DNA of 64,000 bases from Streptomyces globisporus (GCA_014649555.1 BMTG01000002.1:124001-188000); one strand, 5' to 3'; positions 10,473 to 18,967 are shown, counted from the stretch's first letter. The notes: generated from the sequence alone by a model not told the origin. Made by a program: numbers and translations.

Positions 10473-11456
10473 CTACTTGGTGGCGCCGACGAGTTTGGAA
10501 TCCGGGGAAACGGCGTACCAGGTTCCGCCGACACCCTGCCCGTTGGTGTCTCCGGGCTTCTTGTCGCCCGCGAAGGTGTAGATCGGCCAGCAGTCGATGG
10601 TCTGCTGCTTGATGCCGTCGGGGCGGTCGAAGGTGACGAATCCCTTCGTCGTGACACCGTCCACCGCATTCTTGGCCACGGGTTCGACCACCGGCCACTT
10701 CTTGAGGCACTCGCCGGTGCAGGCCGTCTTCATCGGCCAGGCGGAGTCCTTGGTGAAGCGGTAGACGGTCATGCCCCGGCCGTCCACCACGATGTCGCCG
10801 AGTTCCGGGTCCTTGCGGACGGAGAGTCCCGCGGGATCGGCCGGTTCGGCGCCCCCTTCGCCGTCTTCGGCGACCCCCTCGCTGTCGGCGTTCTTCGCCG
10901 CCTTCTTCCCGTCCGGGGCCGCGGCGAACCAGGTGCCGCCCACTCCCTGTCCGTTGACCTGCCCGGGTGCGGTGTCCTTGGCGTACCGGTACATCGGCCA
11001 GCCGTCGACGGTGAGTTGGCTGGTGCCGTCGGGGCGGCTGACCTCGCCGAGCAGCTCCTCGTCGGTGCCGGCCGCGGCGACGGCGTTGCCCGATGCCACC
11101 ACCGGCCAGGCCGTGGCGCAGTCACCGTCGCAGTTCGACTTCGGCGGGTTCGCGGTGTCCTTGTCGAAGCGGTAGAGCGTGAAGCCCTCGCTGTCGGTGA
11201 GCACCTTTCCGAGCTCCTTGCTTTCCTGCACGGCGAGTTGACCGGCCTCCTTCGGTTCCGCCGCCTCCGCGTCGGCCCCGGAGCCGTATCCCCCGCCGGC
11301 CGATCCGTACCCGCTCTCGGCGGGCTGCTGGGCCGGGGCGGCGTTGCCGACCGCCTGGCCGTTCGGCGACGTGCCCTGCTCCTGACCGCACGCCGTCGTG
11401 AGCGTCAACAGAGCCGCTGCGGTGACCGCGAGCGAGGCGTTGCGCCAGGTGTTCAT
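10473..11456 (-). CDS. Lipoprotein with tandem YxYxxD-type secreted repeats (PF03640 type)
   Basis: The 327-residue protein has a lipobox signal peptide ending 'LTLTTACG', so it should be anchored to the outer face of the membrane. It contains two halves, each with two repeats of the kind seen as 'LYRFDKDTANPPKSNCDGDC' and 'YRYAKDTAPGQVNGQGVGGT', and the conserved tail 'VGGTW(F/Y)A.sPDG' occurs twice. Cys pairs in each half (NCDGDC, ACTGEC) may form disulfides. Function of this repeat family is not established. A well-placed GGGAG precedes the ATG at 11456. A protein of this kind lies in the corresponding S. coelicolor neighbourhood. Confidence 0.85.
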   Translation of the reverse strand: MNTWRNASLAVTAAALLTLTTACGQEQGTSPNGQAVGNAAPAQQPAESGYGSAGGGYGSGADAEAAEPKEAGQLAVQESKELGKVLTDSEGFTLYRFDKDTANPPKSNCDGDCATAWPVVASGNAVAAAGTDEELLGEVSRPDGTSQLTVDGWPMYRYAKDTAPGQVNGQGVGGTWFAAAPDGKKAAKNADSEGVAEDGEGGAEPADPAGLSVRKDPELGDIVVDGRGMTVYRFTKDSAWPMKTACTGECLKKWPVVEPVAKNAVDGVTTKGFVTFDRPDGIKQQTIDCWPIYTFAGDKKPGDTNGQGVGGTWYAVSPDSKLVGATK

Positions 11457-11672
11457 GTCGACTCCCGTGGTGCTTCGTCGTAGCGCTGGTGATTCCGGCG
11501 CGGGACCGCGCCGTTCGTGGCCCTAGGTACGGGACGCCGACGGGGTCGCGTTCAAAGGAACTGCGAGAAGAATGCGGCGGGTCGGGCCGACCCGGTAAAC
11601 ACGGACGGCCTATTGATCCCACGATCAGGCGAATCCCCTGCGTCGACCGCGTGTTCCCCGGACACGTCGATC

Positions 11673-12263
11673 ATGCTGCCCGTCGTGTACGGATCACGCA
11701 TCGCGCGGCTCACGGCAGTCGCGTCACTCCTCTGGCTGACGGCCCTGCCGCCGCCCGCGACCGCCGACAGCTGCGCGGTGGCCTCGATCGGGCAGGACGG
11801 GAGCGTTTCCGCGATCGCCGTGGCGGGCGACGGGGGCTGCGTCGCGGCCTCCGAGCCGGAGCCGCCTCCGCCGCCGCCACCCCCGCCGAAACCGGCTCCT
11901 CCGCCACCCCCTCCACCACCACCGCCACCTCCGCCTCCGCCACCTCCGCCTCCGCCTCCGCCTCCGCCTCCGCCTCCGCCCATGGTGGCGGAACCGCCGC
12001 CTCCACCACCTCCCCCGCTTCCTGCGCCACCACCCCCTCCGCCCCCGGCACCGGCACCGGCACCGGCACCGAAGCCCTCGCCCTCACCGAAGCCCCCGGT
12101 GCGGACCGAGCCGCCCGAACCCCGGCCCGTCGCGCTGCCCACGTACCGCAAACCGGTCCGCAAGGAGCCGCGGAGCGGACCGTCACTGGTGTCGCTGACG
12201 CTGCTCATCACCGCCCCGGCGGTGTTCGCCGTTGCCGTTCTGCGGCCGCGGTCATCCCGCTGA
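11673..12263 (+). CDS. Secreted proline-rich protein with C-terminal membrane helix
   Basis: The 196-residue protein has an N-terminal signal peptide ('RLTAVASLLWLTALPPPATA'), a short globular part with two Cys (DSCAVAS, GGCVAAS), a very long proline region including 28 consecutive Pro codons, then a single hydrophobic helix ('SLVSLTLLITAPAVFAVAVL') and a basic tail RPRSSR. The layout suggests a wall-spanning stalk held in the membrane. The ATG at 11673 has no clear ribosome site, so the start is less certain, but it precedes the signal peptide. It is followed after 13 bases by the DUF4239 gene, probably in one transcript. The large glycine-rich frame on the opposite strand is its shadow. Confidence 0.72.
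   Translation: MLPVVYGSRIARLTAVASLLWLTALPPPATADSCAVASIGQDGSVSAIAVAGDGGCVAASEPEPPPPPPPPPKPAPPPPPPPPPPPPPPPPPPPPPPPPPPPPMVAEPPPPPPPPLPAPPPPPPPAPAPAPAPKPSPSPKPPVRTEPPEPRPVALPTYRKPVRKEPRSGPSLVSLTLLITAPAVFAVAVLRPRSSR
11943..11978 (+). repeat. Hexamer repeat CCTCCG x6 inside the proline-rich gene
   Basis: Six perfect tandem copies of CCTCCG encode twelve Pro residues and sit at the end of the 28-Pro run. Such a tract can expand or contract by replication slippage in steps of two residues without shifting the frame. Confidence 0.9.
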
Positions 12264-12276
12264 CCAGGAGAGATGC

Positions 12277-13041
12277 ATGTCCGAATGGCTCGTACTGAGC
12301 ATTGCCATGGCGTCCGCCTGCGCGGTCGTCCTCATCATCGTCGTCCTGAACAACCGGCGGCTGGGGGATGACGACGATCCCTCCGAGACCCCCGACGTCA
12401 TCGAGTACATGACGATGATGATCGGAGTGGTCTACGCGATCGTCCTGGGGCTCGCCATCGCCGGGGTCTGGGAGGGGCGCAGCGCCGCCCAGGAGTCCGT
12501 ACGCATCGAGGCGCAGGCGCTGCACGAGGTGAAGGCGCGGGCGTCCGTCTACCCGGCGGAGGTCCGCGACCGTATCCGGGCGGACGTCGACGCCTACGTC
12601 AGCCATGTCGTGAACGACGAGTGGAAGGTGATGTCGGAGCGGAACACGCTCACCGAGCGCGGCACCGAACTGCTGAACCAGGTGCGGGCGGACGTCACCG
12701 ACTACGAGCCGAAGACCGATCACGAGGGGCAGGCCTACCAGCCGCTGGTCGACCAGGTGGCGGCGGCGGACGACGCCCGCAGCTCTCGGGGGCAGAACGC
12801 CGGGGCGACGATGCCCGGGGTCGTCTGGTTCGGGCTGATCATCGGGGCGCTGGTGACCGTGGGGCTGATCTTCACGCTCCAGATCCGCAGAACGTTCCGC
12901 GAACTGCTCCTGGCGGGCCTGTTCAGCGCGCTGATCGCCTTCCTGCTCTTCCTGATCTGGGACTTCGACGCGCCCTTCGGCCGGGGTATCTCGGCCACCG
13001 CCGACCCCTTCATCGACATGTTCCCGGGCATCACCCGCTGA
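12277..13041 (+). CDS. DUF4239 (bestrophin-like) integral membrane protein
   Basis: The 254-residue protein has an N-terminal membrane helix (about 5-25, 'VLSIAMASACAVVLIIVVLN'), a second one near 50-68, a soluble helical middle part, and two further helices near 185-205 and 215-230. This is the pattern of the DUF4239 family, described as distantly bestrophin-like; an anion channel role is only a guess. AGGAGAG lies four bases before the ATG at 12277. The gene follows the proline-rich gene after 13 bases and probably shares its transcript. Confidence 0.82.
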   Translation: MSEWLVLSIAMASACAVVLIIVVLNNRRLGDDDDPSETPDVIEYMTMMIGVVYAIVLGLAIAGVWEGRSAAQESVRIEAQALHEVKARASVYPAEVRDRIRADVDAYVSHVVNDEWKVMSERNTLTERGTELLNQVRADVTDYEPKTDHEGQAYQPLVDQVAAADDARSSRGQNAGATMPGVVWFGLIIGALVTVGLIFTLQIRRTFRELLLAGLFSALIAFLLFLIWDFDAPFGRGISATADPFIDMFPGITR

Positions 13042-13212
13042 CCCCGGCTCCCCCGGCCGGTGCGCCGGTCGGGGGACAGCGTGACCCATTCGCCGGACCC
13101 CGATCGCGGGTCGGGGGGACCCCTCCTAGCGTGTCGGGCATCGAGGTGCATTTTTCCTGCTATGTGGAAATTGGTTCCGCAGCTGCCCCTCGGGGAACCC
13201 GGAGGATCCACC

Positions 13213-13782
13213 ATGCGCGCGATACGTGTCGCACCGCTCGCCCTGCTCGGCGCCGGTGCCCTGACGCTCCTCGCCCCGTCCGCCGCCTTCGCCGCGCCGG
13301 ACGGGGCCTCCAGCACGTTCAACCCGACGATCGCCCCCTCGGTCATCGCACCGGGCGGCCGGGTCACCCTCGGCGCCGGTGGCTGCACGGGCGAGACGAC
13401 CGTGAGCTCGGGCATCTTCGACACCACCACCATCCCGAGCGGCAGCACGACGGCCACCGCCACCGTCGACTCCGACGCGCGGCGGGGCGCCGTCTACGCG
13501 GTGACGTTCACGTGCGGCTCCACCGGCACCTCCCGGAACGTCAACCTGACGATCACCGGCGGCGCGACGAGCAGCCCCACGCCCACCCCGACTCCGACGC
13601 CCACCACGGTCCCGACCGCCAGCTCGACGGCGCTCGTCCCGGGCGGGGTGCGCGGTGGCCTCGGCGGCAGCTCCGGCACCACCGACACGGTGGAGGTCGC
13701 CGCCGGCGGGGCCCTGGTGGTCGCGGCGGCCTCGGGTGCCCTCTACTTCGCGCGTCGCCGTAACGCCGACCGCCACCACTGA
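13213..13782 (+). CDS. Secreted small surface protein with GGLGGS motif and C-terminal anchor
   Basis: The 189-residue protein has a signal peptide ('LALLGAGALTLLAPSAAFAAP'), a beta-rich domain of about 90 residues with two Cys, a Thr/Pro linker, the motif 'GGVRGGLGGSSG', one hydrophobic helix and the tail FARRRNADRHH. Its plan and the GGLGGS motif are shared with the convergent gene at 13874-14356, so the two are paralogues. Signal peptide plus helix plus Arg-rich tail is the layout of a sortase substrate, yet there is no LPxTG or LAxTG; a class F sortase gene lies close by. The ATG at 13213 has GGAGG upstream. Confidence 0.75.
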   Translation: MRAIRVAPLALLGAGALTLLAPSAAFAAPDGASSTFNPTIAPSVIAPGGRVTLGAGGCTGETTVSSGIFDTTTIPSGSTTATATVDSDARRGAVYAVTFTCGSTGTSRNVNLTITGGATSSPTPTPTPTPTTVPTASSTALVPGGVRGGLGGSSGTTDTVEVAAGGALVVAAASGALYFARRRNADRHH

Positions 13783-13805
13783 CCGCCAGTATGTGGCGCA
13801 CGGCA

Positions 13806-13840
13806 GTCGCCCCGGGTCCTGATCCAGGACTCGGGGCGAC
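13806..13840. terminator. Bidirectional terminator between the two surface-protein paralogues
   Basis: GTCGCCCCGGGTCCT (13806-13820) pairs with 13826-13840 over a 5-base loop with a single G-U pair. It is centred in the 91-base gap between convergent stops at 13782 and 13874. Confidence 0.75.
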
Positions 13841-13873
13841 GGGCGTATCGGGCCGGGCGGGAGGTTCGACGCC

Positions 13874-14356
13874 TTAGAACGCCGCATGGCCGGTCCGCCG
13901 ACGCCGGACGAGGAAGACCGCGCCGCCGACGGCCGCAGCCGCCACGAGACCGCCGCCGACCTGCATCTCGACGGAGCTCGGGCCCATCGAGCCGCCGAGC
14001 CCGCCCTGCGCGCCGTTACCGGCGAGCACGGTGAACTTCTGCGTGGCGATCCGGTTGTTGTCGTTGCACTTCACGGACAGGTGGTACTGCCCGGGGGTCG
14101 TGTTGTCCCGGACCCGGGCGTGGGCGTAGTTTGTGCCGTCACCCGCGGAGAGGGTGGTCGTCGGGAACGCGTTCGACCAGACCTTGCCGCCGTGGCCGCA
14201 GCCCTGCGCGGTGATCTTCAGCGTGCCACCCTGGTGGACGGACTGAGGGTTGACGGCGACGTTGACCGGACCGTTGGTGGCGGCGGCCATGGGGGCCGCG
14301 AGCCCGACGGCCGCGAAAGCGGTCGCGGTGACCGCGAGAGCGCGTGTAGCACGCAT
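13874..14356 (-). CDS. Secreted small surface protein with GGLGGS motif and C-terminal anchor (paralogue)
   Basis: The 160-residue protein has a signal peptide ('LAVTATAFAAVGLAAPMAAA'), a domain starting 'VNVAVNPQSVHQGGTLKITA' with two Cys, the motif 'GAQGGLGGSMG', a hydrophobic helix ('VGGGLVAAAAVGGAVFLV') and the tail RRRRTGHAAF. It mirrors the neighbour at 13213-13782 in every element except the Thr/Pro linker. The start at 14356 has GGAGG upstream. The DNA upstream of the start (14357-14690) separates it from the sortase gene, which runs divergently. Confidence 0.75.
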   Translation of the reverse strand: MRATRALAVTATAFAAVGLAAPMAAATNGPVNVAVNPQSVHQGGTLKITAQGCGHGGKVWSNAFPTTTLSAGDGTNYAHARVRDNTTPGQYHLSVKCNDNNRIATQKFTVLAGNGAQGGLGGSMGPSSVEMQVGGGLVAAAAVGGAVFLVRRRRTGHAAF

Positions 14357-14690
14357 CGTGTGAACCTCCAGCGGGAAACGCCCCCGGGGGCTGGTCCCCC
14401 GGTGGATCGACGAGAACGTCTCCCATGACGAACACTCACCAGTCGACCGTCGGCTCGCACTTCGGCACTGCTCCACCAGGTGACGCGACACGCCGTGCGG
14501 GAAGCTCCGAATCTGACGGAGTCGCAGGTCACGGGCGTCAGAAGTTTTATCTGCTCATTACTCCGATGGGCAGTCAGCCATCAGGGGCACCCCGCCGGGG
14601 ACCGCCCCGCCGCCACCCGTTCGCCTCTCCCTGATCGCCGACCCGACGCGACGCCCTTAACGTTCACAGCGTCGCGACGAAGGGAGAACC
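14357..14690. other. Divergent 334-bp intergenic region between surface protein and sortase genes
   Basis: No convincing coding frame is seen. Open frames here on both strands have random-looking composition. The centre (about 14535-14580) is clearly less GC-rich than its surroundings, which suits promoter DNA for the two divergent genes. GGGAGAACC just before 14691 is the sortase ribosome site. No palindrome stands out. Confidence 0.5.
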
Positions 14691-15353
14691 ATGGGCCGGG
14701 ACCACACCGGGGGCGAGCGGACCAGACGGGTGCCATGGGGTGCGATCGCTCTGGTGATGCTCAGCGGCCTCGCTCTCATGCGCAACGGCACGGAGTTCTC
14801 GGAGGCGGGCCCGCCGCAGCCCGCGGCAGCCGCCTCGCTGGATCTGAGCAAGGACGCCCCGGGCCCGCCGGTGGAGGGCGAGCCGGTGCAGCCGCTGCCG
14901 TACGCCCCGGCCTCCCGGGTGAAGATCGGCTCCATCGACGTGGACGCGCCGATCATCGACGTCAACCTGGACGCCAACGGGTGGATCGACGCCCCGCCCG
15001 CCGAGGACCCCAACCTCGCCGGCTGGTACCAGAACGGCATCGCCCCCGGCCAGCGGGGCACCGCCGTGGTCGTCGGCCATGTCGACAACATGTCCGGGCC
15101 CGCGGTCTTCTACGGCCTCGGCTCGCTCCAGAAGGGGCACCGCGTCGAGGTCTCCCGCTACGACGGCCGGGTCGGGATCTTCGAGGTGTACGGGGTGGAG
15201 GTCTTCTCCAAGAACGACTTCCCCGGCCCCCGCGTCTACGGCGACACCGGCCACGCGGAGCTGCGCGTGATCACCTGCGGCGGGGGCTACTCCAAGGCGG
15301 GCGGCTACGACGGCAACGTGGTGGTCTTCGCCCGGCTCGTGGACACCCGCTGA
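14691..15353 (+). CDS. Class F sortase
   Basis: The 220-residue extracytoplasmic transpeptidase has an N-terminal membrane helix ('GAIALVMLSGLALMRNG'), a Pro/Ala linker and a sortase beta barrel. The catalytic His is in 'VVVGHVDN', the Cys in 'LRVITCGGGY' and a late Arg in 'VVVFARLVD'. The short 'ITCGG' and lack of extra domains fit the actinobacterial class F group. Candidate partners are the two GGLGGS surface proteins next door, although neither carries a textbook sorting motif. Its end is marked by a perfect hairpin before the convergent deacetylase gene. Confidence 0.88.
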   Translation: MGRDHTGGERTRRVPWGAIALVMLSGLALMRNGTEFSEAGPPQPAAAASLDLSKDAPGPPVEGEPVQPLPYAPASRVKIGSIDVDAPIIDVNLDANGWIDAPPAEDPNLAGWYQNGIAPGQRGTAVVVGHVDNMSGPAVFYGLGSLQKGHRVEVSRYDGRVGIFEVYGVEVFSKNDFPGPRVYGDTGHAELRVITCGGGYSKAGGYDGNVVVFARLVDTR

Positions 15354-15371
15354 CCGAACGCGTCCCGACAC

Positions 15372-15406
15372 GGCTGTGTCCCCGGTGGATCGCCGGGGAC
15401 ACAGCC
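15372..15406. terminator. Bidirectional terminator between sortase and deacetylase genes
   Basis: A perfect 14-bp stem (GGCTGTGTCCCCGG at 15372-15385 with 15393-15406) and a 7-base loop fill the short gap between two convergent stop codons. Confidence 0.85.
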
Positions 15407-15420
15407 ATACGCGTGCGCGC

Positions 15421-16272
15421 TCAGACGCGTTGCGGCACCGTGATGCGGTAGCCCGCCTCCAGCAGCCGGGGCAGATAGCGGCGCAGGGCGGCGACGCTCT
15501 GCGAGCGGTCGCCTCCCGCGTCGTGCGAGAGGACGACGACACCGGGCGCCGCACCGTCCAGCACCCTCCGGACGATGGTGCCGGTTCCGGGCTCCTTCCA
15601 GTCGAGGGTGTCCACCGTCCAGGCCATCGGCTCCATGCCCAACTCGGCACCGATCTCGAAGGAGTTGCGGTTCCACGCGCCGTAGGGGGCGCGGTACCAC
15701 AGCGGCGGGGCGCCGAGCACCCGCTCCACCACGTCGCTGGTACGGCCCAGCTCGTCGCGGATCGCGGGGCGGGAGAGCTTCGGGATCAGCGGGTGGGACC
15801 AGGAGTGGTTGCCCACCACATGCCCCTCGTCGGCCATCTCGCGCAGCAGGTCCGGGTTGCCGTCGGTCATCTCGCCGCAGACGAAGAACATCGCGCGGAC
15901 CTGGTGTTCGCGCAGGGTGGCCAGGATGTCCGGGGTGTACTTCGGGTCGGGGCCGTCGTCGAAGCTGAGGACCATCGAGTGCCCGAGGTCGGGAAGGTGC
16001 TCGAAGGGCCGGGTGCGCACGGGCGGCCTGGCCGGCCTGAACCGGGCCGGGGCGCCCGCGGTCATGGGGTCGAGCCGGTACGGGGAGGGCCGGCCCCGCA
16101 CGTTCGCCGGAGGCCCGGCAGCCCCCGGGGGCGGAGTGCCCGCGGCCCGGGCGGGGCGGCTGGGTGTCGACGCCGGATCGGCGACGGCCAGGTGCACGGC
16201 GGCGGCGGTTCCGAGGCCGAGGGCGATCCTCAGCAGGGCACGGCGCTCGGGTCCGGTGTGATCACGTGTCAT
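15421..16272 (-). CDS. Secreted polysaccharide deacetylase (NodB-like, CE4)
   Basis: The 283-residue protein removes N- or O-acetyl groups from wall or environmental polysaccharide. A twin-Arg-like N-terminus ('ERRALLRIALGLGTAAAV') and Pro/Ala-rich linker suggest export. The NodB motifs are intact: 'VLSFDDGPDPKYTP' (catalytic and metal Asp), 'GNHSWSHPLIPKL' (metal His pair), 'RAPYG' (motif 3) and 'VVVLSHDAG' (motif 5 His). The ATG at 16272 precedes the signal; an earlier in-frame ATG (16371) would add a random Ser/Val-rich stretch. It is divergent from the universal stress protein gene. Confidence 0.88.
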   Translation of the reverse strand: MTRDHTGPERRALLRIALGLGTAAAVHLAVADPASTPSRPARAAGTPPPGAAGPPANVRGRPSPYRLDPMTAGAPARFRPARPPVRTRPFEHLPDLGHSMVLSFDDGPDPKYTPDILATLREHQVRAMFFVCGEMTDGNPDLLREMADEGHVVGNHSWSHPLIPKLSRPAIRDELGRTSDVVERVLGAPPLWYRAPYGAWNRNSFEIGAELGMEPMAWTVDTLDWKEPGTGTIVRRVLDGAAPGVVVLSHDAGGDRSQSVAALRRYLPRLLEAGYRITVPQRV

Positions 16273-16435
16273 GGCCAACTGCTCGCACGGCCGGACGCCC
16301 GCTCCGGCCGTCGACACGGAGGCCGACACGGACGCCGACCGTTTTGTACCCGATCGACGCAGTATGTTCATATTCGGCGAGGTCAGTCGACCGCCCGGCC
16401 ACCCCCTCTCCGGACGAGCCGATAGCCTCGGAGCC

Positions 16436-16897
16436 GTGACAGAGCAGCAGCCTCATCAGTTCGAACGCGGCACGGACGGCCCCAAGGTGATCGTCGCGGG
16501 GCTCGACGGCTCCGATTCGTCGATGCGCGCGGCGGCCTACGCCGCCGGTCTGGCCCGTCGGCAGAACGCCATGCTGGCCCTGGTGTACGTCCAGCCGGTC
16601 ATGACGGCGGGCGCCGCCCTGGGCGTACCGGTCGGCGATGCGACGGGGGAGGTCGCGGACGCCCTGGTCTCCGAGATCCGGGAGGCGACGGAGCGCTTCA
16701 GGGACGCGTGGGACGTGCGGTGGGAGTTCCACACCTTCCGGGGCGACCCCTACAACGGGCTGGTGACGGCGGCCGACGAGCTGAAGGCGGACGCGGTGGT
16801 GGTCGGGGCCTCGGAGTCGGCGGGGCACCGCTTCATCGGTTCGGTGGCCGTCCGTCTGGTGAAGGCGGGGCGCTGGCCGGTCACCGTGGTGCCGTAG
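16436..16897 (+). CDS. Universal stress protein (UspA family), single domain
   Basis: The 153-residue cytosolic protein has the Usp fold, opening with 'KVIVAGLDGSDSSMRAAAYA' and closing with 'DAVVVGASESAGHRFIGSVA'. The ATP-binding loop G-x2-G-x9-G-S/T is only partly kept (Gly-Ala-Ser-Glu then Ile-Gly-Ser), so nucleotide binding is uncertain. The GTG at 16436 is chosen because it directly precedes the conserved start; the frame is open further upstream through the divergent promoter region. It converges with the CapA-like gene, 27 bases apart. Confidence 0.85.
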   Translation: MTEQQPHQFERGTDGPKVIVAGLDGSDSSMRAAAYAAGLARRQNAMLALVYVQPVMTAGAALGVPVGDATGEVADALVSEIREATERFRDAWDVRWEFHTFRGDPYNGLVTAADELKADAVVVGASESAGHRFIGSVAVRLVKAGRWPVTVVP

Positions 16898-16924
16898 GGC
16901 CCCGCCGACGACCGCTTCTTGCCG

Positions 16925-18127
16925 CTACTTGCCCATGAGGAGCCCGTCCTCGTCCGCGCCCCGGCCGAGGACGACGGTACGGATCCGGTCGCGGACCTCG
17001 CGCAGATGCTCGGCCCCTTCGTCTCCGTCGAGCGAGGCGTTGAGGTTGACGGCGCGTCCGGTGACGGTGTCGTACCACTGCGGGACGAACTCCGCCTTCT
17101 TCACCTTCCAGCGCTCGCCGGGTTTCGCGGGCGGCGCGAAGGTGAAGCGGCCCATCGAACTCTGGTTGCCGCGCGGGTCCTGGGCGCCCTCGTAGTTGAT
17201 CATCGCTCCGGCGATCTGGTCGCCCATGCCGTAGACGACCCAGGTGCCGTTGACCTTCTCGTACGCCTGGGGCACATGGGCGTGGGTGCCGATGATCAGA
17301 TCGATGTCGGGGCGGCCCTGGTCCGTGGAGGCGGTGAGCCGCTCGGCGAGCTCCTGTTGCTGCGCGTCGGGCTCGTCCTGCCATTCGGTGCCCCAGTGGG
17401 CGGAGAGCACGACGACGTCGGCACCGGCCCGGCGGGCGGCCCTGGCCTCCTCGACGATCTTCCGCTCGTCGGTGACGTTCACCGTCCAGGGCCGGCCGGT
17501 GGGCAGCGGGATGTCGTTGGTGCCGTAGGTGTACGCGAGGTGGGCGACCTTGGCCGCGCCCTTCCCCGGTCCGGCGGGCAGGATCGTGGGCCGGGCCGCC
17601 TCTGCGGCGGTGCGGGCGGATCCGGCGTGCCGGATGCCCGCCCCGTCCAGGGCGTCGAGCGTGCGCCGGACCCCCTCGGCCCCGTCGTCGAGGGTGTGGT
17701 TGGAGGCGGTGGAGCAGGAGTCGAACCCGGTGGTGCGCAGGGCGGTGGCGATCTCGGGGGGCGACTTGAAGCTCGGGTAGCCGGTGTAGGGGCCGCCCTC
17801 CTTCCCGTACACGGTCTCCATATGACAGAACGCCAGGTCCGCACCGGAGACGACCGGGGCGACACCGGCCAGCATCGGGGCGAAGTCGTAACCGGCGCCG
17901 CCCGCGTCGGCGGCGGCCTGGTCGATGACGGAGGAGTGCGGCAGGACGTCGCCCGCGGCGAGGAGCGTGAACGGGCGGGGCCCGTCGGCGCCCTGGCCGC
18001 CCGCGCCCCGGGCGGCGGGCGGTCCGCTCGGCGCGGGGGTCGTGGGCTGCTGCCCGGTGCAGCCGGTGGCCGCGGCGAGCAGGAGGGCGATGGCGGCCAC
18101 GGTGCCCGGTCGGATGCGCTGCGTCAT
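16925..18127 (-). CDS. CapA-family lipoprotein (PgsA-like, calcineurin-like phosphoesterase fold)
   Basis: The 400-residue protein has a lipobox ('LLLAAATGCTG'), a Pro/Gly-rich linker and a CapA domain. Metal-site type motifs are visible: 'LLAAGDVLPHS', 'STASNHTLDDGAEGVRRTLD', 'VVLSAHWGTEW' and 'IGTHAHVPQAYEKVN'. Members include poly-gamma-glutamate export or anchoring proteins, but many stand-alone actinomycete members have no known polymer. No pgsB/pgsC partner is present, so a general surface hydrolase role is as likely. It is divergent from the ECF sigma gene across a 267-bp gap. Confidence 0.82.
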   Translation of the reverse strand: MTQRIRPGTVAAIALLLAAATGCTGQQPTTPAPSGPPAARGAGGQGADGPRPFTLLAAGDVLPHSSVIDQAAADAGGAGYDFAPMLAGVAPVVSGADLAFCHMETVYGKEGGPYTGYPSFKSPPEIATALRTTGFDSCSTASNHTLDDGAEGVRRTLDALDGAGIRHAGSARTAAEAARPTILPAGPGKGAAKVAHLAYTYGTNDIPLPTGRPWTVNVTDERKIVEEARAARRAGADVVVLSAHWGTEWQDEPDAQQQELAERLTASTDQGRPDIDLIIGTHAHVPQAYEKVNGTWVVYGMGDQIAGAMINYEGAQDPRGNQSSMGRFTFAPPAKPGERWKVKKAEFVPQWYDTVTGRAVNLNASLDGDEGAEHLREVRDRIRTVVLGRGADEDGLLMGK

Positions 18128-18143
18128 CTGCTCGACTCCATGT

Positions 18144-18165
18144 TCGGATGATTACGACCATCCGA
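18144..18165. promoter_or_regulatory. Inverted repeat upstream of the CapA-like gene
   Basis: TCGGATG (18144-18150) and CATCCGA (18159-18165) are exact inverted arms with an 8-base centre. The repeat lies 17 bases before the CapA-like start, inside an unusually AT-rich stretch for this window (18140-18215). It could be an operator or a leader hairpin. The rest of the 18128-18394 gap holds no credible frame. Confidence 0.35.
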
Positions 18166-18394
18166 CTACACAGATTTTCATATCGCATAAGCAAGGAGCA
18201 TTGCCGCATACCTAGCTGAACTGGTCGTACCGGCCGACCCCGACGGCCCCTCGACCGTTCACCGCACCATTCGCCGCACTGAGCGACCGCTCGTCGCACG
18301 CCTCGGTGCACCGCCTGTTCCCGCGCCGTCGAATGCGTTCGTATACGCCAGTCGGCAACGCGGCCGTCAGGGGCCTCGGCGGGAGAGGACGTTC

Positions 18395-18967
18395 ATGAAG
18401 ACCACCACGACGACCGACGAACGGACCCTGGCGGAGTTGCAGCGGGAACACGGCCCCGCCCTGTTCCACTTCCTCCTCGGCCTCACCTTCGGGGACCGGC
18501 AGCGGGCCGAGGACCTGGTGCAGGAGACCCTCGTACGCGCCTGGCAGCATCCCGAGGCGTTCGACGCGCCCTACGACTCGATGCGGCCGTGGCTGTTCAC
18601 CGTCGGCCGGCGCCTCGCCATCGACGCGCGGCGCTCCCGCCAGGCCCGCCCCGTCGAGGTGAGCGACACGGTGCTGGAGAGCACCCCGGACGCCCTGGAC
18701 ACCGCGGACCGCGCGGTGCGCACCCTGGACGTACGGGAGGCGGTCCGCACGCTGAGCCCCCAGCACCGCGCGGTGCTGGTGCAGATCTACTTCCGCGGGC
18801 TGAGCGTCGGCGAGACGGCGGAGGTGCTCGGGATCCCGGCGGGGACCGTCAAGTCCCGTTCGTACTACGCCCTGCGGGTCCTCGCGCGCACCCTGCCCGG
18901 CTACTCCCGCAGGTCCTCCGCCCGGAGCAGCGCCAGCAGGGCAGAGGCCTCGGCCACCTCCACATAG
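18395..18967 (+). CDS. ECF-family RNA polymerase sigma factor
   Basis: The 190-residue protein has sigma region 2 ('RAEDLVQETLVRAWQHPEAF' then 'PWLFTVGRRLAIDARR') and region 4 ('LSPQHRAVLVQIYFRGLSVG' then 'GIPAGTVKSRSYYALRVLAR'). The fold ends near residue 169. The last 22 residues, a Ser/Ala/Arg-rich tail, are encoded by DNA that is also the 3' end of the convergent anti-sigma gene, so that tail is probably non-functional. Most relatives are followed by a co-directional anti-sigma gene; here the anti-sigma gene is on the opposite strand and overlaps by 67 bases. Confidence 0.9.
   Translation: MKTTTTTDERTLAELQREHGPALFHFLLGLTFGDRQRAEDLVQETLVRAWQHPEAFDAPYDSMRPWLFTVGRRLAIDARRSRQARPVEVSDTVLESTPDALDTADRAVRTLDVREAVRTLSPQHRAVLVQIYFRGLSVGETAEVLGIPAGTVKSRSYYALRVLARTLPGYSRRSSARSSASRAEASATST

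Noticed and set aside
11552-12211. Glycine-rich frame on the minus strand, PE-PGRS-like at first sight
   Set aside because: The Gly runs are the exact antisense of the proline codons; no signal peptide or ribosome site.
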